Source: Bacillota bacterium | Lineage (GTDB): Bacteria > Bacillota > Clostridia > Lachnospirales > Lachnospiraceae | NCBI GenBank assembly: GCA_023409535.1 | Contig: JAEYGZ010000013.1 | Coordinates: 1-64,000, forward strand | Reading direction: 5' to 3' | DNA length: 64,000 bases | Shown here: in pieces, positions 1 through 8,716 of the stretch | Layout of the letters: every line of letters starts with the position of its first letter | Numbering within the stretch: position 1 is the stretch's first letter | Program-made: the position numbers and the translations under genes | Notes under the pieces: model-generated | Databases searched by the model: none | Seen by the model: the letters and a program-made list of their open reading frames with translations, nothing else | What the model was told of the DNA's origin: nothing

Positions 1-1
1 C

Positions 2-61
2 GATGATCTGCTTCCGTGGTCAGAAGAGCTTCCTGTATCATGTAAAAAACAAAAACCATAA
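2..61 (+). CDS. IS66-family transposase, C-terminal fragment (gene continues left)
   Basis: The frame starting at base 2 is open and ends at the TAA at 59-61. It reads as a short tail containing DDLLPWSEELP. IS66 TnpC proteins characteristically end with a segment of the form D-x-LLPW, so I read this as the last 19 residues of such a transposase. Only the tail is visible, so nothing can be said about whether the enzyme is intact. The call is supported by the IS66-like terminal repeat about 60 bases downstream. Confidence 0.5.
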   Translation, partial: DDLLPWSEELPVSCKKQKP

Positions 62-68
62 ATTCTAC

Positions 69-97
69 GCCGCCATCATCTGGCGGCTTTGTTTTTT
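69..97 (+). terminator. Terminator of the IS66-like element
   Basis: A perfect 7-bp GC-rich stem (GCCGCCA at 69-75, TGGCGGC at 81-87, 5-base loop) is followed by TTTGTTTTTT. It lies just after the transposase stop codon and inside the terminal repeat, so it should end the transposase transcript before the adjacent sulfatase gene. Confidence 0.75.
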
Positions 98-127
98 GGT
101 TGCCGGTACGTATGATTTACCGCTTAC

Positions 128-311
128 GTTGCAGAGAATACAATCCCAGAAATTCCGTACTACTTTTATAAACGTGGAAAAACCGAATCCTTCCCTATTT
201 TTACACAAAACAAGCCGGAAAATCGATATCAATATTTTGTATTACGATTTAAGATAATTTTAGGAATAAATATTCGTCAAAATTCCACATTGGATTATAA
301 GGAGCGATATT
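128..311. other. Intergenic region between the IS66-like end and the first sulfatase
   Basis: This AT-rich stretch carries no convincing gene. It must hold the promoter of the first sulfatase gene unless the insertion sequence supplies one. I see a possible -10 element (GATAAT at 253-258) but no good -35 hexamer at the right distance. AAGGAG at 299-304 is the ribosome site of the sulfatase gene. Confidence 0.4.
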
Positions 312-1817
312 ATGAAGCAGATAAAACAACCAGATATTCTGATTTTTCTTAGCGACCAGCATGATGGACGAGTTATGGGATGTGCAGGTCATCCGGTGGT
401 ACAGACACCGCACATGGATGCGTTGGCTGCAGATGGCACCATGTTTGAGCAAGCATATACGCCTTGTCCTTTGTGCGTTCCCGCCCGTATGTCAATGCTT
501 ACAGGCCGCCTGCCCATTCATACGGGCGTATATACCAACCATGGTTCTATCCACCCGGAGATGCCTACCTTTCTTCACAGTCTGGCTCTGGCTGGTTATG
601 AAACCGTACTGTGCGGCCGGATGCATTTTGAAGGATCGGATCAGCGTCATGGCTTCACCAAACGGATCGCTTGGGACATCACTCCCACTGCCATCGGTGC
701 AGCCAAAGATCATCGGGAAGTCATGGGAGCCGTTGCGCCTACCATGACAGAAGCCGGTTGTATTCACGTTATCGGTGGCGGAAATTCCATGACACTGGAA
801 TATGACCGGTATGTAGTCGGGGCCGCATTAGAATATTTTTCAAAGCCCCATGAAAAACCACAGTGCATTATAGTAGGAACCTACGGTCCTCATTTCCCCT
901 ATGTGGCACCGGAGGAATTATATGAGAAATACCTTCCTCTCACACCGTTGCCGCCCACCTTGGACATTCCCGTCTCCACACCGGATAGCAAGCGTATGCG
1001 CGATACAAATCCTCAGATTGTGAAAAGTGTTCAGGCTGCCTACTGGGGTATGGTTGAATTTGAAGATGAATGCCTTGGTATAGTAAGAAATGCCTGGGAT
1101 CAGTATCTAACAGAGAATGAACGGAATGGCATTTTTGTCTATACTTCCGATCACGGAGACCATGCAGGGGACAGGGGTTTTTATGGCAAGCAATCCCTGC
1201 TGGAATCAGCGGTACGTATACCGATGATTGCGGCAGGAAGCGGCATACAGGCCGGGCAGCGTCTCAAATCACCGGTCAGCCTGCTTGATCTTTCTTCAAC
1301 GCTGTGTGAACTGGCAGCCGCCGCACCGCTGCCGGTACAAGACGGTATCAGTCTGGCTGAGGAACTGAAGGAAGGGCTGGAGCATCCGGACCGCCAGGTG
1401 ATTGCAGAATGGATTAACCTGCCGTATATGAAAGGAACGGATTATGGCCGTATGATACGTCAGGGGGAATGGAAATTAATTTCATACTCAAAATATCCCG
1501 AGGAGGAGCAACTTACTCTTCCGGAGGAAGATCCTTGGGAACTACATAATTACCGTGATGAATACCCCCAAATTGCAGATTGTCTCCGTTTGGCTGCTTA
1601 TCACGGAGTAAATGCCGATCAAATTGTAGAATATAAAAATCAGCGGGAGGATAACTATTTGTTGATTGAGGAATTCAACAAGCAAAACGAGGCTGAAAAT
1701 CTGGAAATGTGGCCGATTAACGAAGCTGCCAGGACTTTACCAAAGCATTATTTGAGTACGGCTAACCCTATGCCTCCCAGATTTCAGAAATACTGGGATA
1801 TGCGTCAGAAGAAGTAA
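312..1817 (+). CDS. Type I sulfatase (Cys-type), cytoplasmic
   Basis: This protein should hydrolyse sulfate esters, probably on sugars. It is 501 aa, a normal size for the alkaline-phosphatase-fold sulfatases. An N-terminal metal-binding segment (SDQH, Asp15-Gln16) is followed by the maturation motif C55-V-P-A-R59, whose Cys is converted to formylglycine. A second metal segment, SDHGDHAGD, lies near the middle. There is no signal peptide, so it should act inside the cell. AAGGAGCG lies 6 bases before the ATG. It closely resembles the sulfatase at 17166 (shared PLCVPARM, LCGRMHF and DQRHGFTKRIA segments), so the locus carries two paralogues near its ends. The exact substrate cannot be read from sequence. 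Confidence 0.93.
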   Translation: MKQIKQPDILIFLSDQHDGRVMGCAGHPVVQTPHMDALAADGTMFEQAYTPCPLCVPARMSMLTGRLPIHTGVYTNHGSIHPEMPTFLHSLALAGYETVLCGRMHFEGSDQRHGFTKRIAWDITPTAIGAAKDHREVMGAVAPTMTEAGCIHVIGGGNSMTLEYDRYVVGAALEYFSKPHEKPQCIIVGTYGPHFPYVAPEELYEKYLPLTPLPPTLDIPVSTPDSKRMRDTNPQIVKSVQAAYWGMVEFEDECLGIVRNAWDQYLTENERNGIFVYTSDHGDHAGDRGFYGKQSLLESAVRIPMIAAGSGIQAGQRLKSPVSLLDLSSTLCELAAAAPLPVQDGISLAEELKEGLEHPDRQVIAEWINLPYMKGTDYGRMIRQGEWKLISYSKYPEEEQLTLPEEDPWELHNYRDEYPQIADCLRLAAYHGVNADQIVEYKNQREDNYLLIEEFNKQNEAENLEMWPINEAARTLPKHYLSTANPMPPRFQKYWDMRQKK

Positions 1818-1881
1818 ATTGAATTACTCCCCAATAGTTACGGTTCAACCTGGATGGTGCAATATAAAAGTGATATACTAT

Positions 1882-1920
1882 TTGTACAGACGTATGCCCA
1901 AAATGTGATAAAATTTTATC
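1882..1920 (+). promoter_or_regulatory. Possible promoter and palindrome before the two-component system
   Basis: TTGTAC at 1882-1887 and TGATAA at 1906-1911 are spaced 18 bases apart and could be a promoter. The second half overlaps a perfect 14-bp palindrome, GATAAAATTTTATC, at 1907-1920, just before the GGGAGG ribosome site of the kinase gene. The palindrome could be an operator or chance in AT-rich DNA. Confidence 0.3.
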
Positions 1921-1936
1921 TAAGGGAGGCTCCAAG

Positions 1937-3664
1937 ATGAAAATTGCAAGAACCAAATCTCTGAGCAGAGTTATTCTTGCTCTTTTTAGTACATTTATTT
2001 TATCGCTTGTTATTTCTCTTATCGTATTCAGTATAGGAGTTGCAGGACAGGTAAATGAGCAGATCGCACGGAATACATCATCTATGCTGCATATGATAAG
2101 AATTAATCTGACGGATATCTTGGAGAGAGTAGAAAATTATATTGTGGATATGTCTTTGCTGGATCCTAATTTTCAAAATTTGGGCAGCCGGGAAGATATG
2201 ACCAGAACCTATACTATGGCGCAAAAAATTGATAATTATGCGAAGCCGATTTTTGATTCTAATTCCTATCTTTCCTGTATATTTGTATATAGCTCAGCTA
2301 CAGGCATTTATCATGATGTTTACGGAACCCTGGCGGGAGAAAACGGTTCGGAGAGATTGGCACTGAAAACAGGAATCAGAAAAGAAATCTTTGAGTTGCT
2401 TCAGGGAGATTCCATTAATTTGCAGGAGTGGTTTGTTTTCCAGGTAAAAGAGAGAAATTTTCTTTGCCGCATGACACGCTGGCAAAGCGTATATATGATC
2501 TGCTGTATCGATTTGGAGCAAATGGCGGACAGCATTGTGGATCAGTATAATTTACCGGGAAAGATAGTATTCAGCAAGGAAAAAAAATCATTAATACCTG
2601 TGCCTGATAAACGATTGGAGGACTATCAATGGACTGGGGTTTCCGGTAATTATAAAATTATAAATGGAATACAGCCGCTGCTCATCGTAGAGGAATCTGT
2701 TGGAAGTATAAGTGTGGCCTGCGTAACCTCTTATATGGATTTTCGCCAGCATCTGAGCACGATGCAGATTCTGCTGATGATACTGCTGGCAGTTTTACTT
2801 CTGACTTTAATAGCCGGATATTATTATCTGAGAAAGCATCTGGTATGTCCTATGAACGAGATGGTAAAGGTCATGGAGCACATTGGAGCAGGAGATATGG
2901 AAGCAAGAGCGAGGGAGGATTACAGAGGAAGTGAATTACGGATGCTCAGTACCTCCTTCAATTCAATGATTTTATCTATAAAGAAATTACAGATAGAGGT
3001 TTATGAGAAACAGCTGGAGAATGAAAAAGTACAGCTAACAGCATTGAAGATACAGATTCGTCCGCATTTTTATCTGAATTGTCTCAAAAGCATCTATGCG
3101 TTGGCTGCAATCGGAAGGAACAGGGAAGTACAGGACAAAGTACTGTATCTGAGTAATCATTTGAGATATGTATTTTCAGAGATGGAGGATTCCGTATCCT
3201 TACAGCAGGAGCTAAGTCTATGCAGAAATTATGTGGGTTTGATTAATGTGGATGTAGGTGAAAGAATAAGCTATCGGGAGGATATCAATCCGGAGCTTCA
3301 GAATTTTCAGATTCCGCCGGTATCCTTACTGACACTGGTTGAGAATTCTTTTAAGCATGGAAGAATGAGTTATAACAATCAAAAGTTAGAAGTATTTATA
3401 TCGGCGCATATTCTGGCGAATGATGAAGGAAAGCTGATAAATATAGTAGTGAAGGACAACGGGATAGGATTTCCAGAGCACAGGTTGACTCAGATGGACC
3501 ATTTGAGTGAGAATCATGTGGGCTTAAACAATTTTCAGAGAAGAATGCATTTATTCTATAAGAACAATTGCAGCATTGCATTTTCGAACAATGGAGGCGC
3601 ACAGGTAGATATATTCATATTGGATTCGGGGGAAAAGGTATATGAAGCTGCTGATTGTAGATGA
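1937..3664 (+). CDS. Sensor histidine kinase, YesM/LytS type
   Basis: This membrane sensor kinase probably detects an extracellular sugar signal and phosphorylates the response regulator encoded next. In its 575 aa I see a first membrane segment near residues 10-32, an extracytoplasmic sensor region to about 270, a second membrane segment (about 275-297) and a HAMP linker. A His_kinase (PF06580-type) segment with the phospho-acceptor His377 in IRPHFYLN follows, then an ATPase domain with the N-box LVENSFKHG. The start is fixed by GGGAGG 9 bases upstream. The end overlaps the regulator gene by 23 bases, which implies coupled translation. The position between sulfatase genes suggests it controls the sulfated-glycan locus. 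Confidence 0.92.
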   Translation: MKIARTKSLSRVILALFSTFILSLVISLIVFSIGVAGQVNEQIARNTSSMLHMIRINLTDILERVENYIVDMSLLDPNFQNLGSREDMTRTYTMAQKIDNYAKPIFDSNSYLSCIFVYSSATGIYHDVYGTLAGENGSERLALKTGIRKEIFELLQGDSINLQEWFVFQVKERNFLCRMTRWQSVYMICCIDLEQMADSIVDQYNLPGKIVFSKEKKSLIPVPDKRLEDYQWTGVSGNYKIINGIQPLLIVEESVGSISVACVTSYMDFRQHLSTMQILLMILLAVLLLTLIAGYYYLRKHLVCPMNEMVKVMEHIGAGDMEARAREDYRGSELRMLSTSFNSMILSIKKLQIEVYEKQLENEKVQLTALKIQIRPHFYLNCLKSIYALAAIGRNREVQDKVLYLSNHLRYVFSEMEDSVSLQQELSLCRNYVGLINVDVGERISYREDINPELQNFQIPPVSLLTLVENSFKHGRMSYNNQKLEVFISAHILANDEGKLINIVVKDNGIGFPEHRLTQMDHLSENHVGLNNFQRRMHLFYKNNCSIAFSNNGGAQVDIFILDSGEKVYEAADCR

Positions 3665-5210
3665 TATTCCAAGTGTTGTGGAGGGAATGCGAGTCGGTAT
3701 TCCATGGAATAAGCTGGGGTTTACAGAGATTTTTGCAGCATATAATGCTCTGGAAGCAAGGGCTGTTTTAAAACAGGCGGCTATTGATGTTATGCTGTGC
3801 GATATTCAGATGCCTGTGGAAAGCGGATTGGAATTGTTTCGTTGGATACGGGAGCAGGGAATGGAGATGAGAACCATTTTTCTTACCTCACATGCGGAAT
3901 TCGAATATGTCCGTCAGGTCCTGAAAATGGGAGGATTTGACTATATTGTACAGCCTGCGGCTTATGAGGATATCTACAGTTCTGTGGAACGGGCGGTGAG
4001 AGACATTGAGAACAGCAAGAAGAAGGAAAAGATTGAAGAGCTTGGAAAGGTCTTCAGCAGGGAAGAAGATACTCTGGTTGCTAATTGCATTCGAAATCTA
4101 TTACTCGATAATCCAAACTGGAATAACTATAATATCCTGAAGGACAGAGGACTGCTTCCGGATGAGGAGAAGGAGGTTTATTTAATTCTTCTTCATATTC
4201 AGCATTGGGCAACAGAAGTCAAATGGGAACCCGGTCTGCTGAATATGGCATTGCACAACATCCTGAGAGAGGTGATGGGGGTATATACATCTACTGTTGT
4301 AGTTGCGAATATGGAGCCGGGTATATATGCTGTCTGTTTGCCTCAGATGGGTTTGCCTTTGGAATTATTGGAGAGCCAGTTATATTATTTTACCGGTGTA
4401 TGCAGGGAATACCTTGAATGTGCAATGACAATGTATGTGAGCGGTGTACATTCGATCAGGGAGCTATGCGAAACCTGGAGGCAGCTTGGGGAAGTAAGCA
4501 GTGAAAATATTATGCTCCTTCCAGGTATTTTTCAGCTTGAAAAGATGAAGCAGAGAAACAGTTATGTCTATCGTATGCCTGAAATTTCCCAGTGGGCCGT
4601 CTTTTTACGGGATGGTTATCCAAAAACAGTGGATGAGAGTGCCTGCGCATTGTTGGATAAGAAAGTACAAGAAGGGAAGATGAATGCCAAGACACTGATG
4701 ATGTTTCAGCTGGACTTTATGGAAATGCTCAGCACGGTAAACGTGGATGAAGGTGACTATATGATGGAAATAATGAATTCTCCGGAGAAACTCAAAATCT
4801 TCGGAGGCAGTACGAAGTCTATTGAGCATATGAAGCAGTTCATCCATCTGGCAGTCTCAAGCGTAAAAGAAAAAGAGGATGGGGTCTCCCCAAAGATGTT
4901 GGTTGAACGGATTATGCTATATATTAATGAGCATTTGGATGAAGAGCTGATGAGAGAGGATATTGCCAGGTGGGTAAATTTAAGTCCGGATTACATGACG
5001 AAGCTGTTTAAAAACGAAACCGGAATTACAATAAAGGAATACATTATTCAGCAAAAGATGCAGATGGCGAGAAAACTGCTTCAGACTACAAATCTTCCGG
5101 TAAGTTTTATTGCTTCTAAGATAGGCTTCTGTAATTTTTCTCATTTTTCCTATACCTATAAAAAGGTAATGGGAGTAACTCCACAGAATGAAAGGAAAGT
5201 GAAAGAGTAA
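3642..5210 (+). CDS. Response regulator with AraC-type DNA-binding domain, YesN type
   Basis: This is the partner of the kinase before it. The 522-aa protein has an N-terminal receiver domain with acidic pocket Asp7-Asp8 and phospho-acceptor Asp54 in CDIQMP. A long middle region follows, then a C-terminal AraC/XylS double helix-turn-helix from about residue 420. The conserved receiver Lys of the usual K-P pair is replaced by Gln (YIVQPA), a variation I believe is frequent in clostridial YesN proteins. It starts inside the kinase gene. A likely target is the paired repeat at 5367-5394 before the second sulfatase operon. Confidence 0.92.
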   Translation: MKLLIVDDIPSVVEGMRVGIPWNKLGFTEIFAAYNALEARAVLKQAAIDVMLCDIQMPVESGLELFRWIREQGMEMRTIFLTSHAEFEYVRQVLKMGGFDYIVQPAAYEDIYSSVERAVRDIENSKKKEKIEELGKVFSREEDTLVANCIRNLLLDNPNWNNYNILKDRGLLPDEEKEVYLILLHIQHWATEVKWEPGLLNMALHNILREVMGVYTSTVVVANMEPGIYAVCLPQMGLPLELLESQLYYFTGVCREYLECAMTMYVSGVHSIRELCETWRQLGEVSSENIMLLPGIFQLEKMKQRNSYVYRMPEISQWAVFLRDGYPKTVDESACALLDKKVQEGKMNAKTLMMFQLDFMEMLSTVNVDEGDYMMEIMNSPEKLKIFGGSTKSIEHMKQFIHLAVSSVKEKEDGVSPKMLVERIMLYINEHLDEELMREDIARWVNLSPDYMTKLFKNETGITIKEYIIQQKMQMARKLLQTTNLPVSFIASKIGFCNFSHFSYTYKKVMGVTPQNERKVKE

Positions 5211-5281
5211 TAAACTTTAAAATTTGTTCAGGCTATATGAAAAAAAATGAGAACAAGTCAATGTCATTTATTTAGGACATC

Positions 5282-5320
5282 AAAATAGCAGAGTATGAAA
5301 AATCATACCCTGCTATTTTT
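5282..5320 (+). terminator. Terminator after the two-component system
   Basis: AAAATAGCAG at 5282-5291 begins a 17-position stem with one mismatch, a 4-base AAAA loop and a right arm ending CTGCTATTTT, followed by another T. A-rich and T-rich flanks make it work in either direction. It separates the regulator operon from the sulfatase operon. Confidence 0.85.
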
Positions 5321-5366
5321 GAAAATTCTTTTAATTCCGAAATTTTGTCTTTGAACGTATTTTCGA

Positions 5367-5416
5367 TAGTTCGCAACGGTTTGCTGGTAGTTCGATATTA
5401 GTCAAATTCTTATAAT
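5367..5416 (+). promoter_or_regulatory. Promoter with AraC-type direct repeats before the main sulfatase operon
   Basis: TATAAT at 5411-5416 is a perfect -10 box. The -35 position holds only TAGTTC, a poor match that suggests an activator is needed. The heptamer TAGTTCG occurs at 5367-5373 and again at 5388-5394, exactly 21 bp apart in the same orientation, and the second copy overlaps the -35 position. Two same-face direct repeats with the proximal one touching -35 is the classic layout of an AraC-family activator site. The regulator encoded at 3642 is the obvious candidate. Confidence 0.55.
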
Positions 5417-5553
5417 GAAAATTAGAAAGTAGCAGAGGCCATTTAAGCAGGTATTGTGAATGGCTGGAGCAAACCGGTCGGAAGACTGTGCCCAAAAGTT
5501 ACGGATACGTCATCCGGAAGAACGGAAGGAAAGCTACTGATGAAGGAGAGAAG

Positions 5554-7182
5554 ATGATGGCAAAAAGACCACATATTATTATTTTTAACCCGGATGAGAT
5601 GCGGGCGGATGTATTGAACCATCTTGGGAATCCGGCGGCAATTACACCTAATCTTGATGCAATGGCAGCTAAGGAGGGGGTATCTTTTTCCAGGGCATAT
5701 TGCCAGAATCCGGTATGTGTTCCGTCCAGATGCAGCTTTTTTACGGGACTTTATCCGCATGTGCGGGGGCACCGGACCATGAGCTATTTACTCCGCCCGG
5801 GTGAGGATTCCCTACTGAAGGAGCTGAAGGAAGCGGGATATTATGTATGGATGAATGACAGAAATGATCTGACTGCAGGACAGATTGAGGGCTGGAGCGA
5901 GAGCCATGCGGATGAGATTTACTACGGCGGACAGAAGCCCCATGGACCCGGACCGTTGGATAAGAAGCTGCGCGGAGAACCGGGAAATAAGTATTATTAC
6001 TCGCACTTTGAAGGGAAGCTGGGATTGGACGAGAATGGAAGGAATTACAGCGGCGATGACGAAGTAGTGGATGCTGCAATTAACAGAATCCTTAATCCTC
6101 CGGATGACCGTCCGATGTGTCTTTTTCTGGGGCTTATCTACCCTCATACACCCTATGAGGTAGAAGATCCTTATTATTCTTCCATTGATCGGAATAAGCT
6201 GAAGGAAAGAATTAAACCGGACTTGTGCAGTGGAAAGCCTAAAATAGAACAATTGCTTCGGGGATACTGCAATATGAAAGACTATACGGAAGAGGACTGG
6301 GACGAATTAAGGGCAGTATATCTTGGAATGTGCATGAAGATTGACGAACAATTCGGACGGCTCACGGAGGCTTTAAAAGAGGCAGGAATCTACGATGACT
6401 GTGCTATTTTCGTCCTCAGCGACCATGGAGATTATACCGGGGATTACGGATTGGTAGAGAAGGCCCAGAATACCTTTGAGGACTGTCTGACCAGAGTTCC
6501 GTTTCTTGTTAAGCCTCCCGGAGATTTCCCGGTAGATCCCGGTGTCTCGCCAGCCTTAACAGAGCTGGTGGATTTCTATGCAACGGTAATGGACTTTGCA
6601 GGAATAACACCGAATCACACTCATTTCGGTCACAGCCTGCGTCCGGTATTACAAAACCGCTCTGCCTGCATCAGAAGGTATGCATTCTGTGAAGGGGGAC
6701 GGCAGCCGGGTGAACTGCATTGTGATGAATATCACAGCTATGGCCCTGACGGTGCGCCCCAGACAATGGTGTATTGGCCGAAAATGATAGCCCAGACAGA
6801 TGATGAAGCGCATGCGAAGGGTACCATGATGCGGGGAGAACGGTATAAATATGTGAGCCGGACCCTGGGAAGTGATGAATTATATGATATGTCGGAGGAC
6901 CCGGGAGAAACAAGAAATTTGATTAATAAACCGGAGTATCAGGAGATATTGAGGGGTATGCAGCTTGATATGCTAAAATGGCTGCAGGCCACCGCTGATA
7001 TTGTTCCCTATGACTATGACCAGCGTTTGACGCCTGAAATGACGTGGGCGAGAGTACGGGCGTTCGTGAAGCCGGAGGACGAAACTGCAGTGAGAGAGAT
7101 GATTGCCGGAGGAGTTCCCTTTGGCCGTCTGATAGGTTATTGCAGAGAATTGGCAGTAAAGCAGGAAAATGACAAAGAATAA
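5554..7182 (+). CDS. Type I sulfatase (Cys-type), cytoplasmic
   Basis: This is the second sulfatase, 542 aa from the chosen start. GAAGGAGAG at 5542-5550 places initiation at the ATG at 5554 (or 5557). An upstream in-frame ATG at 5488 has no ribosome site and would add 22 unconserved residues. The motif C55-V-P-S-R59 carries the Cys to be oxidised to formylglycine. The N-terminus has a metal-binding NPDEMR segment in place of the common DQ pair, and LSDHGDYTGDYG forms the later metal site. There is no signal peptide. It is the first gene of the long operon that runs on through GH43 and the transporter. Sequence divergence from the other four suggests a different sulfate position or sugar. Confidence 0.92.
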   Translation: MMAKRPHIIIFNPDEMRADVLNHLGNPAAITPNLDAMAAKEGVSFSRAYCQNPVCVPSRCSFFTGLYPHVRGHRTMSYLLRPGEDSLLKELKEAGYYVWMNDRNDLTAGQIEGWSESHADEIYYGGQKPHGPGPLDKKLRGEPGNKYYYSHFEGKLGLDENGRNYSGDDEVVDAAINRILNPPDDRPMCLFLGLIYPHTPYEVEDPYYSSIDRNKLKERIKPDLCSGKPKIEQLLRGYCNMKDYTEEDWDELRAVYLGMCMKIDEQFGRLTEALKEAGIYDDCAIFVLSDHGDYTGDYGLVEKAQNTFEDCLTRVPFLVKPPGDFPVDPGVSPALTELVDFYATVMDFAGITPNHTHFGHSLRPVLQNRSACIRRYAFCEGGRQPGELHCDEYHSYGPDGAPQTMVYWPKMIAQTDDEAHAKGTMMRGERYKYVSRTLGSDELYDMSEDPGETRNLINKPEYQEILRGMQLDMLKWLQATADIVPYDYDQRLTPEMTWARVRAFVKPEDETAVREMIAGGVPFGRLIGYCRELAVKQENDKE

Positions 7183-7218
7183 GAAACCGCATATAGAAAA
7201 GAATACAAAGAAGGTTAA

Positions 7219-7309
7219 AGTAGAAAAGAGAAAAGACAGAAAAGAGAAAAGACAGAAAAGGGAAAAGACAGAAGAGAGGAAAGACAAAGGAAAGGAACGG
7301 GATAAAGAA
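7219..7309 (+). repeat. Polypurine tract with a 16-bp tandem repeat
   Basis: Almost the whole stretch is A and G with scattered C in GAC. The unit GAGAAAAGACAGAAAA occurs at 7228-7243 and 7244-7259, and a third copy with two changes is at 7260-7275. The tract lies between the sulfatase stop codon and the GH43 start. It is open in the GH43 frame and would encode a very Lys/Arg/Glu-rich leader if translation began at 7169. Confidence 0.8.
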
Positions 7310-8716
7310 ATGAAAAAGCGAGTTTGGAATCCATATTTACCATTAGATGAATATATTCCGGATGGGGAACCTCACGTATTTGATGATCGGTTATATATCT
7401 ATGGTTCCCATGACAAGGAAAACGGTAATGAATTCTGCGAACTGGATTATGTGTGCTATTCGACTCCGGCGGAGGATTTATCGGACTGGAGGTATGAAGG
7501 TGTTATATACAAAAAGGAGCAGGATCCTTTCAATAAGGATGGCAAACTCTGCCTGTATGCGCCGGATGTATGTCGGGGTGCGGACGGAAGATATTACTTA
7601 TATTATTCTCTGAAATTTTCAGGTTGCATCTCAGTGGCAGTCTGTGATACACCCGCGGGGCAGTATGAATATTACGGGCGAGTTTCCTATGGGGACGGCA
7701 GACTTCTAACCGAGAACATTCCTTATGATCCGTCGGTTATTTATGAGGACGATCACGTGTATTTATACTATGGTTTTGCACCTACAACGATAAATCTGCC
7801 CAGGTATAAGGAAATAGAAAAGCCGGGCGCAAGTGTGGTTGAATTGGAAAAGGATATGCTGACAGTAAAGGGGAAACCTCGTATTGTGATCCCCAGCTCG
7901 GATTATGGAAAAGGAACATCCTTTGAGGGCCATGAATATTTTGAAGCACCCTCCATACGTAAGCTGGGAGACTTATATTATCTTGTGTACTCGGCGGTAA
8001 ACTGCCATGAGCTTTGTTATGCGGTCAGCAGGGAGCCTATGTCCGGCTTCGAATTCGGCGGTGTGATTATAAGCAACGGGGACATCGGATATCAGGGAAG
8101 AAAAAGTGAAGACAGACTCTTTGCGATCGGAAATAATCATGGCGGCCTGGTTCAGGTAAAGGAACAATGGTATATATTTTATCACCGCCATACCCATGTC
8201 AACCAATTTAACCGCCAGGGATGTGCCGAACCGGTCAGAATTGAGCCGGATGGAAGTATCGGACAGGTGACAATGACAACCAGCGGCTTATATGGGAGGC
8301 CCCTGCCCGGGCTGGGTACCTATCCTGCGGTTATCTGCTGTAATCTGACCAATGGGAGAATGCCGATCTTGCCCTCCCTCGGCAGACCGGAGGTAGAGAT
8401 TGATTTCCCGTATATCACCTGTCGGAAAGCAGAACGGTTTGTCACTAACATTAAAGATGGAGTGGTAATTGGATATAAGTACATTAACCTGCAGGAAACC
8501 AGGAAAATTTCAATTGTTTATCGGGGTAAAGGCGAAGGAACGGTATGGGTACAAAAGAGGCTTGAGGGAGAGACCGTAGGACGGTATGCGGTGGAGGCTT
8601 CTGATACCTGGAAGAGGGTAGGGCAGAAAATCAGTTTTGATCAGGAGGACAATGCACTTTTTCTTCGATATGAGGGCGAAGGAGACATTGATTTGCTGGA
8701 GCTGGTTTTAGAATAA
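7310..8716 (+). CDS. Glycoside hydrolase family 43, cytoplasmic
   Basis: This is a five-bladed beta-propeller glycosidase of the family that removes arabinose, xylose or galactose residues. From the ATG at 7310 it is 468 aa. The GH43 acidic residues appear in order: the Asp in PDGEPHVFDDRLY near the N-terminus, the Asp in YDPSVIYEDD, and the Glu in EYFEAPSIRK. A C-terminal beta-rich segment after about residue 330 may be a carbohydrate-binding module. I prefer 7310, with AAAGGAACGG upstream, because the 47 residues added by starting at 7169 are low-complexity and encoded by the purine repeat. A start at 7169 would overlap the sulfatase stop and could be coupled. No signal peptide is visible. 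Confidence 0.85.
   Translation: MKKRVWNPYLPLDEYIPDGEPHVFDDRLYIYGSHDKENGNEFCELDYVCYSTPAEDLSDWRYEGVIYKKEQDPFNKDGKLCLYAPDVCRGADGRYYLYYSLKFSGCISVAVCDTPAGQYEYYGRVSYGDGRLLTENIPYDPSVIYEDDHVYLYYGFAPTTINLPRYKEIEKPGASVVELEKDMLTVKGKPRIVIPSSDYGKGTSFEGHEYFEAPSIRKLGDLYYLVYSAVNCHELCYAVSREPMSGFEFGGVIISNGDIGYQGRKSEDRLFAIGNNHGGLVQVKEQWYIFYHRHTHVNQFNRQGCAEPVRIEPDGSIGQVTMTTSGLYGRPLPGLGTYPAVICCNLTNGRMPILPSLGRPEVEIDFPYITCRKAERFVTNIKDGVVIGYKYINLQETRKISIVYRGKGEGTVWVQKRLEGETVGRYAVEASDTWKRVGQKISFDQEDNALFLRYEGEGDIDLLELVLE

Larger units (their letters stand above)
1..127 (+). mobile_element. Right end of an IS66-like insertion sequence
   Basis: This is the last 127 bases of an insertion sequence that continues to the left of the window. 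It holds the end of a transposase reading frame, a terminator hairpin and a terminal sequence reading TACCGCTTAC at 118-127. Its reverse complement starts GTAAGCGGTA, which fits the GTAAGCG-type ends of IS66 elements as I know them. IS66 elements usually make an 8-bp target duplication, which would be 128-135, but the left copy is outside the window. The family assignment rests on this terminal sequence together with the transposase C-terminus. Confidence 0.6.

Noticed and set aside
128..311. Catabolite-repression (cre) site before the first sulfatase
   Set aside because: TATAAACGTGGAAA near 168-181 resembles only part of the consensus and lacks its symmetry.
5488..5553. Earlier ATG giving 22 more residues to the second sulfatase
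   Set aside because: No ribosome site precedes it, whereas GAAGGAGAG lies just before the ATG at 5554.
7228..7275. CRISPR-like array in the purine tract
   Set aside because: The 16-bp units are directly adjacent with no spacers and no palindromic ends.
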